15,106 bases of DNA from Eubacteriales Family XIII. Incertae Sedis bacterium (GCA_031289235.1 JAITPU010000035.1:1-15106), one strand, 5' to 3'. Positions 8,201 to 14,681 are shown, counted from the stretch's first letter. The notes: a model not told the origin generated them from the sequence alone. Numbers and translations: made by a program.

Positions 8201-8764
8201 CAGGTTAAGGCGAAGAACAACAGTCAGGGTCTCATAAACCTCGGCATACGGGCCGGAGCGGAAGCTATGGAAGGCGTTAAAGCTCTGCTGGTATTCGGGG
8301 AAGATCCAGGCGCGGATCTTTCAGGGCTGGAATTCCTCATGGTGTGCGACACTCACGTCACAAAGACCGCGGAAAAGGCTGACGTACTCATTCCCGGAAC
8401 GGGCTTCGCGTCGGCGGCGGGGACTTTTACCAACACGGAAAGAAGGCTGCAGTCGGTGCGAAAAGCGGTGGAAAAGGATGTGGAATTTTCTAATCTGGAA
8501 GTCGCGGCGGAGATAGCTCGCGTCTTGGAAGCGGATTTCCTCTGGGAAGATACGGCCGGCGTTTCGCTGGAGATGTCGGGCAAACTGCCCGAGTACAGAC
8601 GCGCCGAACTGGGCGAAATTTACGGCGGCGTGTTGAAGCCGGAAAAACCGGCGCTTGTGGCTGTGAACAGGGGCGGCTTTGTGGACAGGCTTCTCTGTTC
8701 GGACAATCTCATGAACGATATTGACGCCAGATTGTCGGACGCGGTTAAACGGACTTCGATTTGA
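5252..8764 (+). CDS. Fused [2Fe-2S]/GltD-NfnB-like NADPH-FAD/ferredoxin/molybdopterin-like subunit, probable Stn-type transhydrogenase
   Basis: A 1170-residue multidomain electron-transfer subunit. Seen in order: plant-type [2Fe-2S] domain (C36, C47, C50, C64); GltD/NfnB-type N-terminal cysteines (C100, C104, C108, C114, C147, C151, C155); FAD-binding VAVVGGGPYGLSLAYFLRA (196-214); NAD(P)H-binding VAVVGGGNTAMDACRTAVRL (326-345) followed by VYRRTKDEMPA (353-363), whose paired arginines mark NADPH preference in GltD; a second FAD motif VFAGGDCGN (469-477); two ferredoxin motifs (C616-C626, C659-C669); and a molybdopterin-oxidoreductase [4Fe-4S] motif (C695, C698, C702, C730) leading into a molybdopterin-like fold to the C-terminus. 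The Cys/Sec metal ligand expected near 817-822 is not apparent, and no [FeFe]-hydrogenase H-cluster motifs are present. With NuoE/NuoF partners this suggests NADH plus ferredoxin to NADPH bifurcation, as known for Stn of Sporomusa. Start ATG follows GAGGT. Confidence 0.85.
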   Translation: MNKYRLNIDGKEVSGFPGQTILEVAGENGVTIPTLCFDERTEIYGACGVCAVEVEGSPRMVKACATVIAPEMVVRTDTERVYESRKANLELLLTDHTGDCRPPCVLACPANTDCQGYVGLIANGRFAEAVKLIKEAIPLPGAIGRVCPHPCEDKCRRGLVEEPISIAWLKRFAADADMLGEDPFMPEIAPETGKSVAVVGGGPYGLSLAYFLRAHGHGVTVFEAMPRFGGMLRYGIPEYRLPKDALDEEIALIEKMGVEMIADTKIGADIDFETIRNDFDAVAVGIGAWLSTGVGCEGEDADGVIGGINLLRGVVHNGDISLGENVAVVGGGNTAMDACRTAVRLGAKKVYNVYRRTKDEMPADLIEIKEAEEEGVIFKNLANPAEIIKDENGRVKQIKLQIMELGEPDASGRRSPRPVEGKTETLDVDSVVLAVGQAVDPGGFTGFDMTRKRAFIYDKNTFMTSVPGVFAGGDCGNDKISIAVEAIADAKKASKVISAYLSGENIRYEKPYLVERDDITEKTFEDRERECRPKMRQLSSEERKDNFAETVAGYDAGQAVREASRCLECGCGDYFECRLISLAGEYGVKPGRFAGEKSLVEYEDEHPFIVRDPNKCILCGLCARFCDEVMGIGALGFVNRGFDTVVKPALEKTLSESGCVSCGLCVSVCPTGALQERPAAAKPVPLDTDSVYTTCAHCSVGCGLRIESYGSLLVKAEPDKAGAVNKGLLCGRGKFGFEAGEAADRLLEPMIKKNGVFERADYYDAVMRTAKKAQAVATRQSREAVAVAVSDRYTNEEAYAVKMLAEAMGAKIFSFNNRKSGIAPVLGFDASPNSIDELLSAEVILAVGFDTVQNPVVRLKIKQAAERGAKVVLINPEELDDRYFPFAEKAVYTGNDVSFLREIAKAVLNSGKAVRADGFKNFAADLDSVTPGGDAEEIAALYVNAKKAMIVFQQNNITVEAATLIADIAVLSGHIGSPRDGILQVKAKNNSQGLINLGIRAGAEAMEGVKALLVFGEDPGADLSGLEFLMVCDTHVTKTAEKADVLIPGTGFASAAGTFTNTERRLQSVRKAVEKDVEFSNLEVAAEIARVLEADFLWEDTAGVSLEMSGKLPEYRRAELGEIYGGVLKPEKPALVAVNRGGFVDRLLCSDNLMNDIDARLSDAVKRTSI

Positions 8765-8768
8765 TTAT

Positions 8769-8801
8769 GGCAGGCTTCGCTGTCTATCAGCGTTTCCTGC
8801 C
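8769..8801. terminator. Hairpin between convergent operons, possible bidirectional terminator
   Basis: GGCAGG (8769-8774) pairs with CCTGCC (8796-8801), and inside it CGCTG (8778-8782) pairs with CAGCG (8788-8792) around a 5-base loop, separated by a 3x3 interior loop. On the plus strand a moderately T-rich stretch (AATTTATTTT) follows a few bases later. The hairpin overlaps the last codons of the minus-strand exporter gene. There is no uninterrupted U-tract, so termination strength is uncertain. Confidence 0.5.
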
Positions 8802-9686
8802 TCCCCAATTTATTTTCCCGGGTTCGGCTTCCATGAAGAAGATGCTGAAAATCAGAAGCGCCGCGCCGAAATACGCCCGCGTCGAAAGCCTTTCCCCGGC
8901 GAAAACAAAGGCGACTATCCCGGAAAAAACCGGTTCCAGTGCGAAAATCACGCCTACATGCGCCGCGTCGGTATATTTTTGAGCCACTGTCTGTACGACG
9001 CAGGGGACGCCTGTGCAGAAAATCGCGAGAAACAGCATGGACGTCCATGTGACTCCCTGCTGCGGCAGATGAGGAGTCTCAAGCGCGGCCGTCAGCGCGA
9101 ACATGAACAGACCGGTGAAACCGAGCTGAAAAACGCCGAGTTGAAGCGCGTCTACCCGCTCCAGTCTCACCGCGCGTTCCGTGATGAGCAGATCGGCGGA
9201 ATAGGAAACAGCGCAGATGAGGCAGAGCAAATCGCCGGGCGCAAAGCTGAAATCGTCCCCCAGAGTCAGCAGCGCCATGCCGGCGCAGGCAACGGCGATT
9301 ACGAAAAGCATTTTTCTTCCGAGCTCCTTTTTGAAGAAAAAGCGGCCTAATATAGGCGTAAACACTACGCTGAGAGCGCATAAAAAACCCGCGTTTGACA
9401 GCTTGGTATAAAGCAGGCCGTAGTTCGCGCTCAAAAAGACGAAGACGAGTACGATCCCCAGAATCGCGCTGTATTTCAGAGTTTCCCTGTTTACATTTTT
9501 CAGCCTCGGAAAGGTCGCCGCCAGCGCGACGAAAAAAGCGGTCAAAAACCGCCAGGCGTTTAGTTCTATAGGTCCCATTTCCTTCATGCTGGTTGCTGAA
9601 AGATAATAGGACGCGCCCCAGGCCATGGTTATAAGCAGCAGCATGAAGTCCGCTTTTAGTCTCATGTTCATAAAGCTCTGTTTCAT
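8787..9686 (-). CDS. DMT superfamily (EamA family) drug/metabolite exporter
   Basis: Integral membrane protein of 299 residues from the chosen start, with about ten hydrophobic segments in the two-repeat EamA plan. The family's opening motif is visible as MAWGASYYLSATSMKEMGP, followed by RFLTAFFVAL. The second repeat starts near GDLLCLICAVSYSADLL and ends with FALEPVFSGIVAFVFAGE, the usual glutamate-proline and GE signatures of the last helices, and a basic C-terminal tail. Substrate cannot be deduced (metabolites, amino acids or drugs are possible). The frame is open upstream to 9788, but those residues overlap holA and look non-membrane. ATG at 9686 lies 16 bases after the holA stop and gives a normal N-terminus, although its ribosome-binding site is weak; ATG at 9671 is an alternative. 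It is the last gene of the comEC-holA operon. Confidence 0.88.
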   Translation of the reverse strand: MKQSFMNMRLKADFMLLLITMAWGASYYLSATSMKEMGPIELNAWRFLTAFFVALAATFPRLKNVNRETLKYSAILGIVLVFVFLSANYGLLYTKLSNAGFLCALSVVFTPILGRFFFKKELGRKMLFVIAVACAGMALLTLGDDFSFAPGDLLCLICAVSYSADLLITERAVRLERVDALQLGVFQLGFTGLFMFALTAALETPHLPQQGVTWTSMLFLAIFCTGVPCVVQTVAQKYTDAAHVGVIFALEPVFSGIVAFVFAGERLSTRAYFGAALLIFSIFFMEAEPGKINWGGRKR

Positions 9687-9702
9687 ATATAATACGCCCG
9701 CT

Positions 9703-10773
9703 TCACGCTTCCCGCACAGCGGCGATAAACATTTCCAGCGCCATTGAGTCCCGCAACAAGCCGGTTTTGATGTTCCTGTCGATTTCACAGGCTTTTCGCA
9801 GGATATCTGAAAGCTGTTCGGCTGAAAATCGCCTGGCGAATTCCGCCGCCTTTATTATGCGGAATTCGTGAACCTGCAATATGCCCTTGATCTGAACAGG
9901 GGTTTTACGCGCGTCCTGAAGCTCTCTCACCGACAGGATCAGCTCAAACTGAGAAAAAAGCAGCGCCAGAATCTTGTACGCGCTTTCGCCTGTGGCGAGG
10001 ATGCTGTAAAGCAATTCCAGCGCCTCCGCTTTCCTGCCTCGGCTCACCGCGTCCACCAACGCGAAGATGTCCGTGTCTAAGCTTGCCGCCATTACCTGCG
10101 CCACGTCAGTCAGTCGGATCACATCGTCAGAACTGTAGGCGATGATTTTCCTGATATCGTTTTCCAGGTGCAGCAGCGTATATTCCGAGTCTCTTCCAAA
10201 ATAGCCTGAAGCCTCAATGATCTGCCGCGCCGCGTTCGGATCCGCTCGCTTTCCGGCGAGCTTGAAGCGCTTTTCTATGAACGCCCTGAGCTGAGACCGG
10301 TCGAGGCTTGTGAAATCGTAAACAATCCCTTTCCTGTTCAGAGCCTTGAATAGTTTTTTTCGCTTATCCACGTTTTCCGCCGTAAAAATCAACAGGCAGC
10401 TCTCCGGCAATTCTTCCAGATACCTGAGCAGGGTTTCTTCTCCGTTTTCTCCGAAGCTTTTCGGCTTTGCGCCGGAGAGGGCTGGAAAGCCGTCCACCGC
10501 CACAATCCGTTTCTCCGAAGCGGCCGGCAGCGTTTCACAGCTGGATATGATGTCTTCCGGACGCGCCGCCGCGCCGTCTATCCGCACGAAATCAACCGGC
10601 CGAAAACTAAGGGGAACATAACGGTCCATAAGCTTTTCCTGCGCCCAGTCCACGAGGAAGCGCTCCCTGCCGTACAGCAGAACCGCGGAGCCGATCCTGC
10701 CTTCCAGAATATCCCTGCTTATCCGTTTATAGGCGTGTTCTTCTGTTCTTCTGTCATTCATAAAAAATCCCAT
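9703..10773 (-). CDS. holA: DNA polymerase III delta subunit
   Basis: Clamp-loader subunit that opens the beta sliding clamp during chromosome replication, 356 residues (family usually 320-350). The N-terminal P-loop-like fold shows SAVLLYGRERFLVDWAQEKL (29-48), where the usual family text is a YLLxGeExxL stretch and no working Walker A is expected. The middle has LPESCLLIFTAENVDKRKKL, typical of delta. The C-terminal helical collar domain includes ILATGESAYKILALLFSQFE, close to the family's ll.....p..il.ll..qf pattern. It starts 33 bases after the comEC stop and is the usual Firmicutes neighbour of comEC. Two starts are possible: ATG at 10773 has no ribosome-binding site, while ATG at 10761 (four residues later) has a weak GGGA six bases upstream. 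The choice does not affect the domain. Confidence 0.92.
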   Translation of the reverse strand: MGFFMNDRRTEEHAYKRISRDILEGRIGSAVLLYGRERFLVDWAQEKLMDRYVPLSFRPVDFVRIDGAAARPEDIISSCETLPAASEKRIVAVDGFPALSGAKPKSFGENGEETLLRYLEELPESCLLIFTAENVDKRKKLFKALNRKGIVYDFTSLDRSQLRAFIEKRFKLAGKRADPNAARQIIEASGYFGRDSEYTLLHLENDIRKIIAYSSDDVIRLTDVAQVMAASLDTDIFALVDAVSRGRKAEALELLYSILATGESAYKILALLFSQFELILSVRELQDARKTPVQIKGILQVHEFRIIKAAEFARRFSAEQLSDILRKACEIDRNIKTGLLRDSMALEMFIAAVREA

Positions 10774-10806
10774 ATTGTTTATATAATTTAAGCAGCACGG
10801 CGCCTT

Positions 10807-13281
10807 TCAAATCATAGTTTTTACCCTTATCCGTCCGCCGCCCGTCACGTCGATCATCACTGCGCCCTGCGAATCGTTTCTGTATATCATTATATTCCGT
10901 TTTTCGCATTTTTCAAGAACGGTTGGATGAGGATGGCCGAAATTATTCTTTCCCACCTGAAATACGCAGAGTTTTGGCGAAACCGTTTCAAGAAATTCGT
11001 CCGATGTGGAATAGCGGCTGCCATGATGTCCCGCCTTTAAAATATCGGATCTCAGCATCTCCACGCCGCCCGGTTTTTCGTCCAGTTCGCGCATTATCCG
11101 CGCCTCGGCGTCCGCGCTCAGATCTCCCGTCATCAGCACTTTTACATCCCCGTAGGAAAGACGCATCAACAGGCTGCTTTTGTTTTCGTCTTCTTCTGTG
11201 ATTATCATGCGTTCATATTCCTCCTCGCTTTCGGATTGCGGAAACAGGATATCAATATAGACGCTTTTCCCCACGCTGAGGCGCTGTCCGCTGTGAACGT
11301 AGAGGATTTCTTCATCCGAAATTTTCGCGGCCTCCTCAATTTCCTGCCGCCGCAGCCGGTTCCCTTCGTAAACAGCCAGTCTGCCGATTTTTATTTCCTG
11401 AGAAAGCTCCGCGATTCCCTGGAAATGATCTGTGTGCAGATGCGTGACCAGCGCGAGATCGATTTTTGAAACACCGTTTTTTAAAAGATAGGGCAGCAGC
11501 GTCTTTTTCCCTACATTGTAGCGGATGCTTCCGCCGCCGTCGATGAGGATGTTCTTCCCGTCAGGAGTTCGAATGTGCAGGCAATCGCCTTGGCCGACAT
11601 CCACGAAGACCAGCGCGCTGGAATTTTGAGCATACACTGGCGAGGCGCCGGCCAGCGCCGCACAGCACACGATTGCAAGCGCCCGGCCCGTCACGCGCCT
11701 GAATTGCCGCCTCTGCCAAACGATCCGCGCGCTTTCCGAACACAGAAAAAACAAAAGGCCGTAATAAATGAACAGCGTCCAGGCTGGTGGGCTGGGTACC
11801 CAAAACGAGCTGCCTTCCACATCTGCGGCCAGATCTGAAAGCCGGGTCATGCCCTTTATCAGCAGTTCCGAAGCGGCCGCCGCGACACCGAACACCGGTT
11901 TCCCCGCGACGGTCCCGCCGATGGCGGAAAGCGGCATAAGAGCCAGCCCGAGGGGAAGAATGAGGCCCGATAAAAAAATCACGGGCGGGTTGAGCGCCAG
12001 CGACGACAGGGAAAAGTAGTTGAAAAAGTACGCGGTGACGGGCGTCATGCCCGCCTGAATCACGAAGATCGGAACCAAGGCCGAGACGACCCTGCTTCGC
12101 GCGCAGACACCGCCCTGTTTTTTGTTCGCCGGCTCCAGCAGCCGGTCCACGAAGGGTGTCAGGAAAGCCAAGGAGAATACCGCGAGAAATGAGAGCTGAA
12201 ACCCGACCTGAAACAATTGAAGAGGCTGGACGGCAAGCATGATCAGCGCCGCCGCCGCCGTCCCGGTCATCAGGTCGTAACGTCTTCGCAGCAGCCCGGC
12301 GAAAATGTGCATGGCTATCATCAACGAAGCTCTCACGACGGAAGGCGAAAACTGAGAAAGCGCCGCGTAAAAAAACAGGAGAATGAGGGCGGCCGTCCCG
12401 CTGAGCGGATCCCTGCGCCCTCCGAATGCGCGCAGGATCATCATATATACTATGGCCACATGTATGCCGCTCACGCTGAGGATATGAGCGACGCCGTTCT
12501 GCTGAAAGCTTTCGTAGAGCTCGTCGTCCATCATGGATGTGTCGCCGAACAGCATTCCGGCCATGACGCCGACGCTCTGTTCGTCCATCACATCCGAAAG
12601 TCTTGCGAAAAACGCGCTCTTCAGCGCCGCGAGCCTGTTCAGCAAGATCCTTTCTGGCGAATTCAACCGGCCTTCAAAAATCTCTAAGCCGCTGCTGTCG
12701 CAGGAAAGTATTATGCGGATATTCTGCGTTTTCAGATACATCCGGTAATCGAAGCATCCCGGGTTCCGGCGCTGTTCGGGAAGGCTCACTTTCCCCGTCG
12801 CCCTTATCGTCCTTCCCGTAAGTTCGATTTCGGCGGGTATGCTTCCCGTTACGCGCACCAAAGCCTTCCCGCCTCGGATTCCCAAACCGCCGCTTTCCGT
12901 CCGCACCGCCATCCGGTAATAGTCTCCGTCCGCGGCTTCCACAGACAGCACCATGCCGCTGATCTCCGAGGTTTCGCCCGCGCGGCTTTCCAAAGGGTCT
13001 TTTTTTTCAAGTTCCAGCGCGCAGGAAAGGCTGCCCGCAAAAAACACCGCAAGCAACGCGAACAGCATGGGGAAGGGCTTTCTTCCGCGCCCGCTTTTCG
13101 CGCCGCCTGAGATAATTCCGCCTTTCGCGCAAAGAAAGAGCGCAGGCGCCGCAAGGCAGATCCCCGAAAAATAAACGGCGGCACGGAAACTCAAGCCGTC
13201 ATAAACGGGAGAAAACAAATACCAGCTCCATATTCCCGCCGCGAAAGCGAAAAAAAAGCCGCATAACGGCCTCCGGCACAC
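10807..13281 (-). CDS. comEC: ComEC/Rec2 family DNA uptake channel
   Basis: Polytopic inner-membrane protein that in competent bacteria carries single-stranded DNA into the cytoplasm. From the chosen start it has 824 residues: membrane segments and a DUF4131 region (about 1-170), an OB-like part with NPGCFDYRMYLKTQ, the Competence domain with GMLFGDTSMMDDELYESF and AHILSVSGIHVAIVY (about 242-280), more helices to about 550, then a metallo-beta-lactamase-like domain with VDVGQGDCLHI, HLHTDH (about 614-619), LMTGDLS and LKAGHHGSRYSTSDEFL. The frame is open to 13476, but the -10 box lies inside that extension. GTG at 13281 has an AGGG ribosome-binding site and gives the family-like MCRRPLCGFFFAFAAGIW opening. 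The gene looks intact. Many non-competent bacteria keep comEC, so natural transformation is not proven; no other competence genes are in view. Confidence 0.92.
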   Translation of the reverse strand: MCRRPLCGFFFAFAAGIWSWYLFSPVYDGLSFRAAVYFSGICLAAPALFLCAKGGIISGGAKSGRGRKPFPMLFALLAVFFAGSLSCALELEKKDPLESRAGETSEISGMVLSVEAADGDYYRMAVRTESGGLGIRGGKALVRVTGSIPAEIELTGRTIRATGKVSLPEQRRNPGCFDYRMYLKTQNIRIILSCDSSGLEIFEGRLNSPERILLNRLAALKSAFFARLSDVMDEQSVGVMAGMLFGDTSMMDDELYESFQQNGVAHILSVSGIHVAIVYMMILRAFGGRRDPLSGTAALILLFFYAALSQFSPSVVRASLMIAMHIFAGLLRRRYDLMTGTAAAALIMLAVQPLQLFQVGFQLSFLAVFSLAFLTPFVDRLLEPANKKQGGVCARSRVVSALVPIFVIQAGMTPVTAYFFNYFSLSSLALNPPVIFLSGLILPLGLALMPLSAIGGTVAGKPVFGVAAAASELLIKGMTRLSDLAADVEGSSFWVPSPPAWTLFIYYGLLFFLCSESARIVWQRRQFRRVTGRALAIVCCAALAGASPVYAQNSSALVFVDVGQGDCLHIRTPDGKNILIDGGGSIRYNVGKKTLLPYLLKNGVSKIDLALVTHLHTDHFQGIAELSQEIKIGRLAVYEGNRLRRQEIEEAAKISDEEILYVHSGQRLSVGKSVYIDILFPQSESEEEYERMIITEEDENKSSLLMRLSYGDVKVLMTGDLSADAEARIMRELDEKPGGVEMLRSDILKAGHHGSRYSTSDEFLETVSPKLCVFQVGKNNFGHPHPTVLEKCEKRNIMIYRNDSQGAVMIDVTGGGRIRVKTMI

Positions 13282-13458
13282 CTCAAGTCCCTCATCACTT
13301 CGCTGATAAGCCGTGAAACAGCTGTTGCTCCGCTGACTGTCGGACCGGGCGCCGGGGCTTCGCGGGCCGCGCGCTGGCGCATAATACTGATTCGCATTTA
13401 AAACCGTACCATAAAGCGAAGCAGTATAACGATTGGTATAACAAACAGCGTATGGATT
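13282..13458 (-). promoter_or_regulatory. Long 5' leader of the comEC operon
   Basis: About 170 bases lie between the predicted transcription start (near 13452) and the GTG start of comEC. The first part is AT-rich with repeated GTTATAC-like words; the second is very GC-rich. A minus-strand frame (13191-13397) crosses the comEC start in another frame but shows no family features. No recognised riboswitch or T-box was found. Confidence 0.4.
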
Positions 13459-13469
13459 ATTATACCAAT
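13432..13469. repeat. Perfect 10-bp inverted repeat overlapping the comEC promoter, operator candidate
   Basis: ATTGGTATAA (13432-13441) and TTATACCAAT (13460-13469) are exact reverse complements separated by 18 bases. The right arm covers most of the -10 box and part of the spacer, while the left arm lies in the beginning of the transcript. Centre-to-centre distance is 28 bases, compatible with a dimeric or looping repressor. A further GTATAAC copy occurs beside the left arm (13423-13429). Confidence 0.6.
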
Positions 13470-13487
13470 ATTTCAAATATTTGTCAA
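13459..13487 (-). promoter_or_regulatory. Strong sigma-A promoter of the comEC-holA-exporter operon
   Basis: Read on the minus strand: a perfect -35 TTGACA (13487-13482), a 17-base spacer ending in TGG, and a perfect -10 TATAAT (13464-13459). The TG gives an extended -10 as well. Predicted start is near 13452. This is the best promoter in the window and rules out any comEC start upstream of it. Confidence 0.82.
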
Positions 13488-13577
13488 TATAGAATTCGCA
13501 GTTGAAAATATGTCATGGAGGCTTATTGTTACATTCAAACATTAGCAGAAGCCGCTGTCGTTCCCTTTCGGCCGGCT

Positions 13578-13994
13578 TTACTCTTCCGGCAGGGACCGGT
13601 GTCCGAGCCCGATGACCACTTCATTCAAATGCAGCAGCCCGATGCTCATGAAAATGCAGACGCTCAGATGTTCCCCACACCTGCATACCGCGATTTTACC
13701 GCCGCCGTTAAGCCCTATGGCCTTTGCCGTGATCTGATTGAGAGCCTCCCGCGTCGCCCCGGCGATAGCGCCGTCCTGAACATGGCATTCCCTGGTGACG
13801 CCGTTTTTTCTGGAAGCGATGATCGCCCGTTCGATGATCACGTGTATTGAATTCACCACATCGCCGCCTACGTCCATGGCCGCGCCCTGAATATTTTTCC
13901 CTCTTAATTCTTTCAGAAATAGCTCTTCCGAAGCCCTGTCGCCTGTAACGGCGAGTTTTATCGCGGCGCGCGCCACATCTAAGCTGTCATACAT
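13578..13994 (-). CDS. HutP-family RNA-binding regulatory protein
   Basis: A 138-residue soluble protein matching the HutP family. HutP of Bacillus subtilis is a hexameric RNA-binding antiterminator of the histidine-utilisation operon, activated by L-histidine and a divalent metal. Family text visible here: VIIERAIIASRKNGV (52-66), AGATREALNQI (78-88), GLNGGGKIAVCR (94-105) and the C-terminal IGLLHLNEVVIGLGHRSL (118-135). At the positions I align with the B. subtilis metal ligands His73 and His77 this protein has glycine (G75 and G79), so the ligand may differ. ATG at 13994 has an excellent ribosome-binding site (GGGGAGG, 9 bases upstream); the frame continues to 14048 without one. No hut genes are near, so the target RNA is unknown. 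It is transcribed in the same direction as the comEC operon but is about 90 bases from that operon's promoter. Confidence 0.8.
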   Translation of the reverse strand: MYDSLDVARAAIKLAVTGDRASEELFLKELRGKNIQGAAMDVGGDVVNSIHVIIERAIIASRKNGVTRECHVQDGAIAGATREALNQITAKAIGLNGGGKIAVCRCGEHLSVCIFMSIGLLHLNEVVIGLGHRSLPEE

Positions 13995-14070
13995 GTTGTT
14001 CAAACCTCCCCGCGCCGAAACGCGCCGAAATTTACCGTTCATTCGCAACTATCCAAACGAAGATATAGAA

Positions 14071-14099
14071 GATATAATGTATAATGCTCCGATAAGCAA
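14071..14099 (-). promoter_or_regulatory. Possible promoter for the HutP-family gene
   Basis: On the minus strand, TTGCTT (14099-14094) and TATATC (14076-14071) are 17 bases apart, giving a transcript starting near 14064 and a leader of about 70 bases. Both hexamers deviate from consensus and the surrounding DNA is AT-rich, so other nearby boxes are possible. Confidence 0.35.
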
Positions 14100-14149
14100 C
14101 AACTATAACAAGGCGGCTGTTCAAAGTTATGTTCCGCTATGGCAGAAGC

Positions 14150-14590
14150 ACCCGGCTAAAAGAATTCGCGCCGCTTTGATCCAATATTTAATTTCCGGAG
14201 CGATGAAACTTAGTTATGCGTTTAATAGTATCTTATCGCCGACAAGATTACAAGTTAAAATCCGCTGTTCGCGGTGCGCTCGAACGAGAAGCGGCAATGA
14301 CGAAGTATTTTCACGGCAAGGGCCTGTCGGCAGAGGTTATCGCCTATATTTCCGAGGGACGTGACTATACGCTTACGGCGAAAATCCACGGCGGCGACTG
14401 TACGTCCGCAATGTATATTGAGCAGCCGGAACGTCTCGCACAAACGCTCGCGGAGTGGCTTTGCCTGCTCCACAATACTGATTTTGCCAAACCACACAGA
14501 GCAATATTTGGCAAAAGCTAAGCGCAATTATCGTGATGCGCGCGAGCGAAATTCTTGTCTGCAGCAACGCTACGAACATTACGGACGGTG
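14150..14590 (+). pseudogene. Aminoglycoside phosphotransferase (APH)-like gene, frameshifted and lacking its catalytic half
   Basis: Three frames carry successive pieces of one family. LIQYLISGAMKLSY is seen first (from about 14175). After a shift near 14245 comes DYKLKSAVRGALEREAAMTK and then YFHGKGLSAEVIAYISEGRD and QPERLAQTLAEWLCLLHNTD (to about 14490). After another shift comes LPNHTEQYLAKAKRNYRD, ending at a stop at 14589-14591. This order matches the N-terminal lobe of APH-type kinases, which phosphorylate aminoglycosides with ATP. The HGDxxxxN catalytic loop and the DxD metal motif are missing, so no kinase activity is expected. The 5' limit is uncertain, since the open frame runs back past the HutP gene start. 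Identification is from motif memory and a related small-molecule kinase is possible. Confidence 0.7.
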
Positions 14591-14591
14591 A

Positions 14592-14681
14592 GCTGACTTC
14601 GGGACGTGGGAGCAGATTTTCTACGGCGAATTCGACGGCATGCGCGACAAACGCGTACTCGTAAAGATTATTGGGGGATAA
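14592..14681 (+). pseudogene. Unidentified C-terminal coding scrap before crcB
   Basis: Directly after the TGA that ends the APH-like remnant, and in the same frame, the sequence reads ADFGTWEQIFYGEFDGMRDK then RVLVKIIGG and a TAA at 14679-14681. The residues look like genuine protein (aromatic-rich, no rare codon runs), but I do not recognise the family. It has no start of its own. Its stop is four bases before the crcB start, and the GGGGG of its last codons serves as the crcB ribosome-binding site, so it may be the end of a former upstream operon partner. Confidence 0.35.

Noticed and set aside
5252..8764. [FeFe]-hydrogenase or active formate dehydrogenase
   Set aside because: None of the H-cluster motifs (TSCCPxW, MPCxxKxxE, ExMxCxxGCxxG) is present, and there is no Cys or in-frame TGA at the expected Mo/W ligand position.
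13282..13476. Upstream 65-codon extension of comEC beginning at an ATG
   Set aside because: The ATG lies upstream of the -10 box of the strong promoter, so it would not be transcribed from it, and the residues are unlike a ComEC N-terminus.
13563..13594. Terminator hairpin at the end of the HutP-family gene
   Set aside because: CCCT/AGGG and GCCGG/CCGGC arms can pair, but no T-tract follows on the minus strand and the stem is broken by a 4-base bulge.
13515..13850. 111-codon plus-strand open frame opposite the HutP-family gene
   Set aside because: It is the antisense shadow of a gene with a much better ribosome-binding site and clear family motifs.
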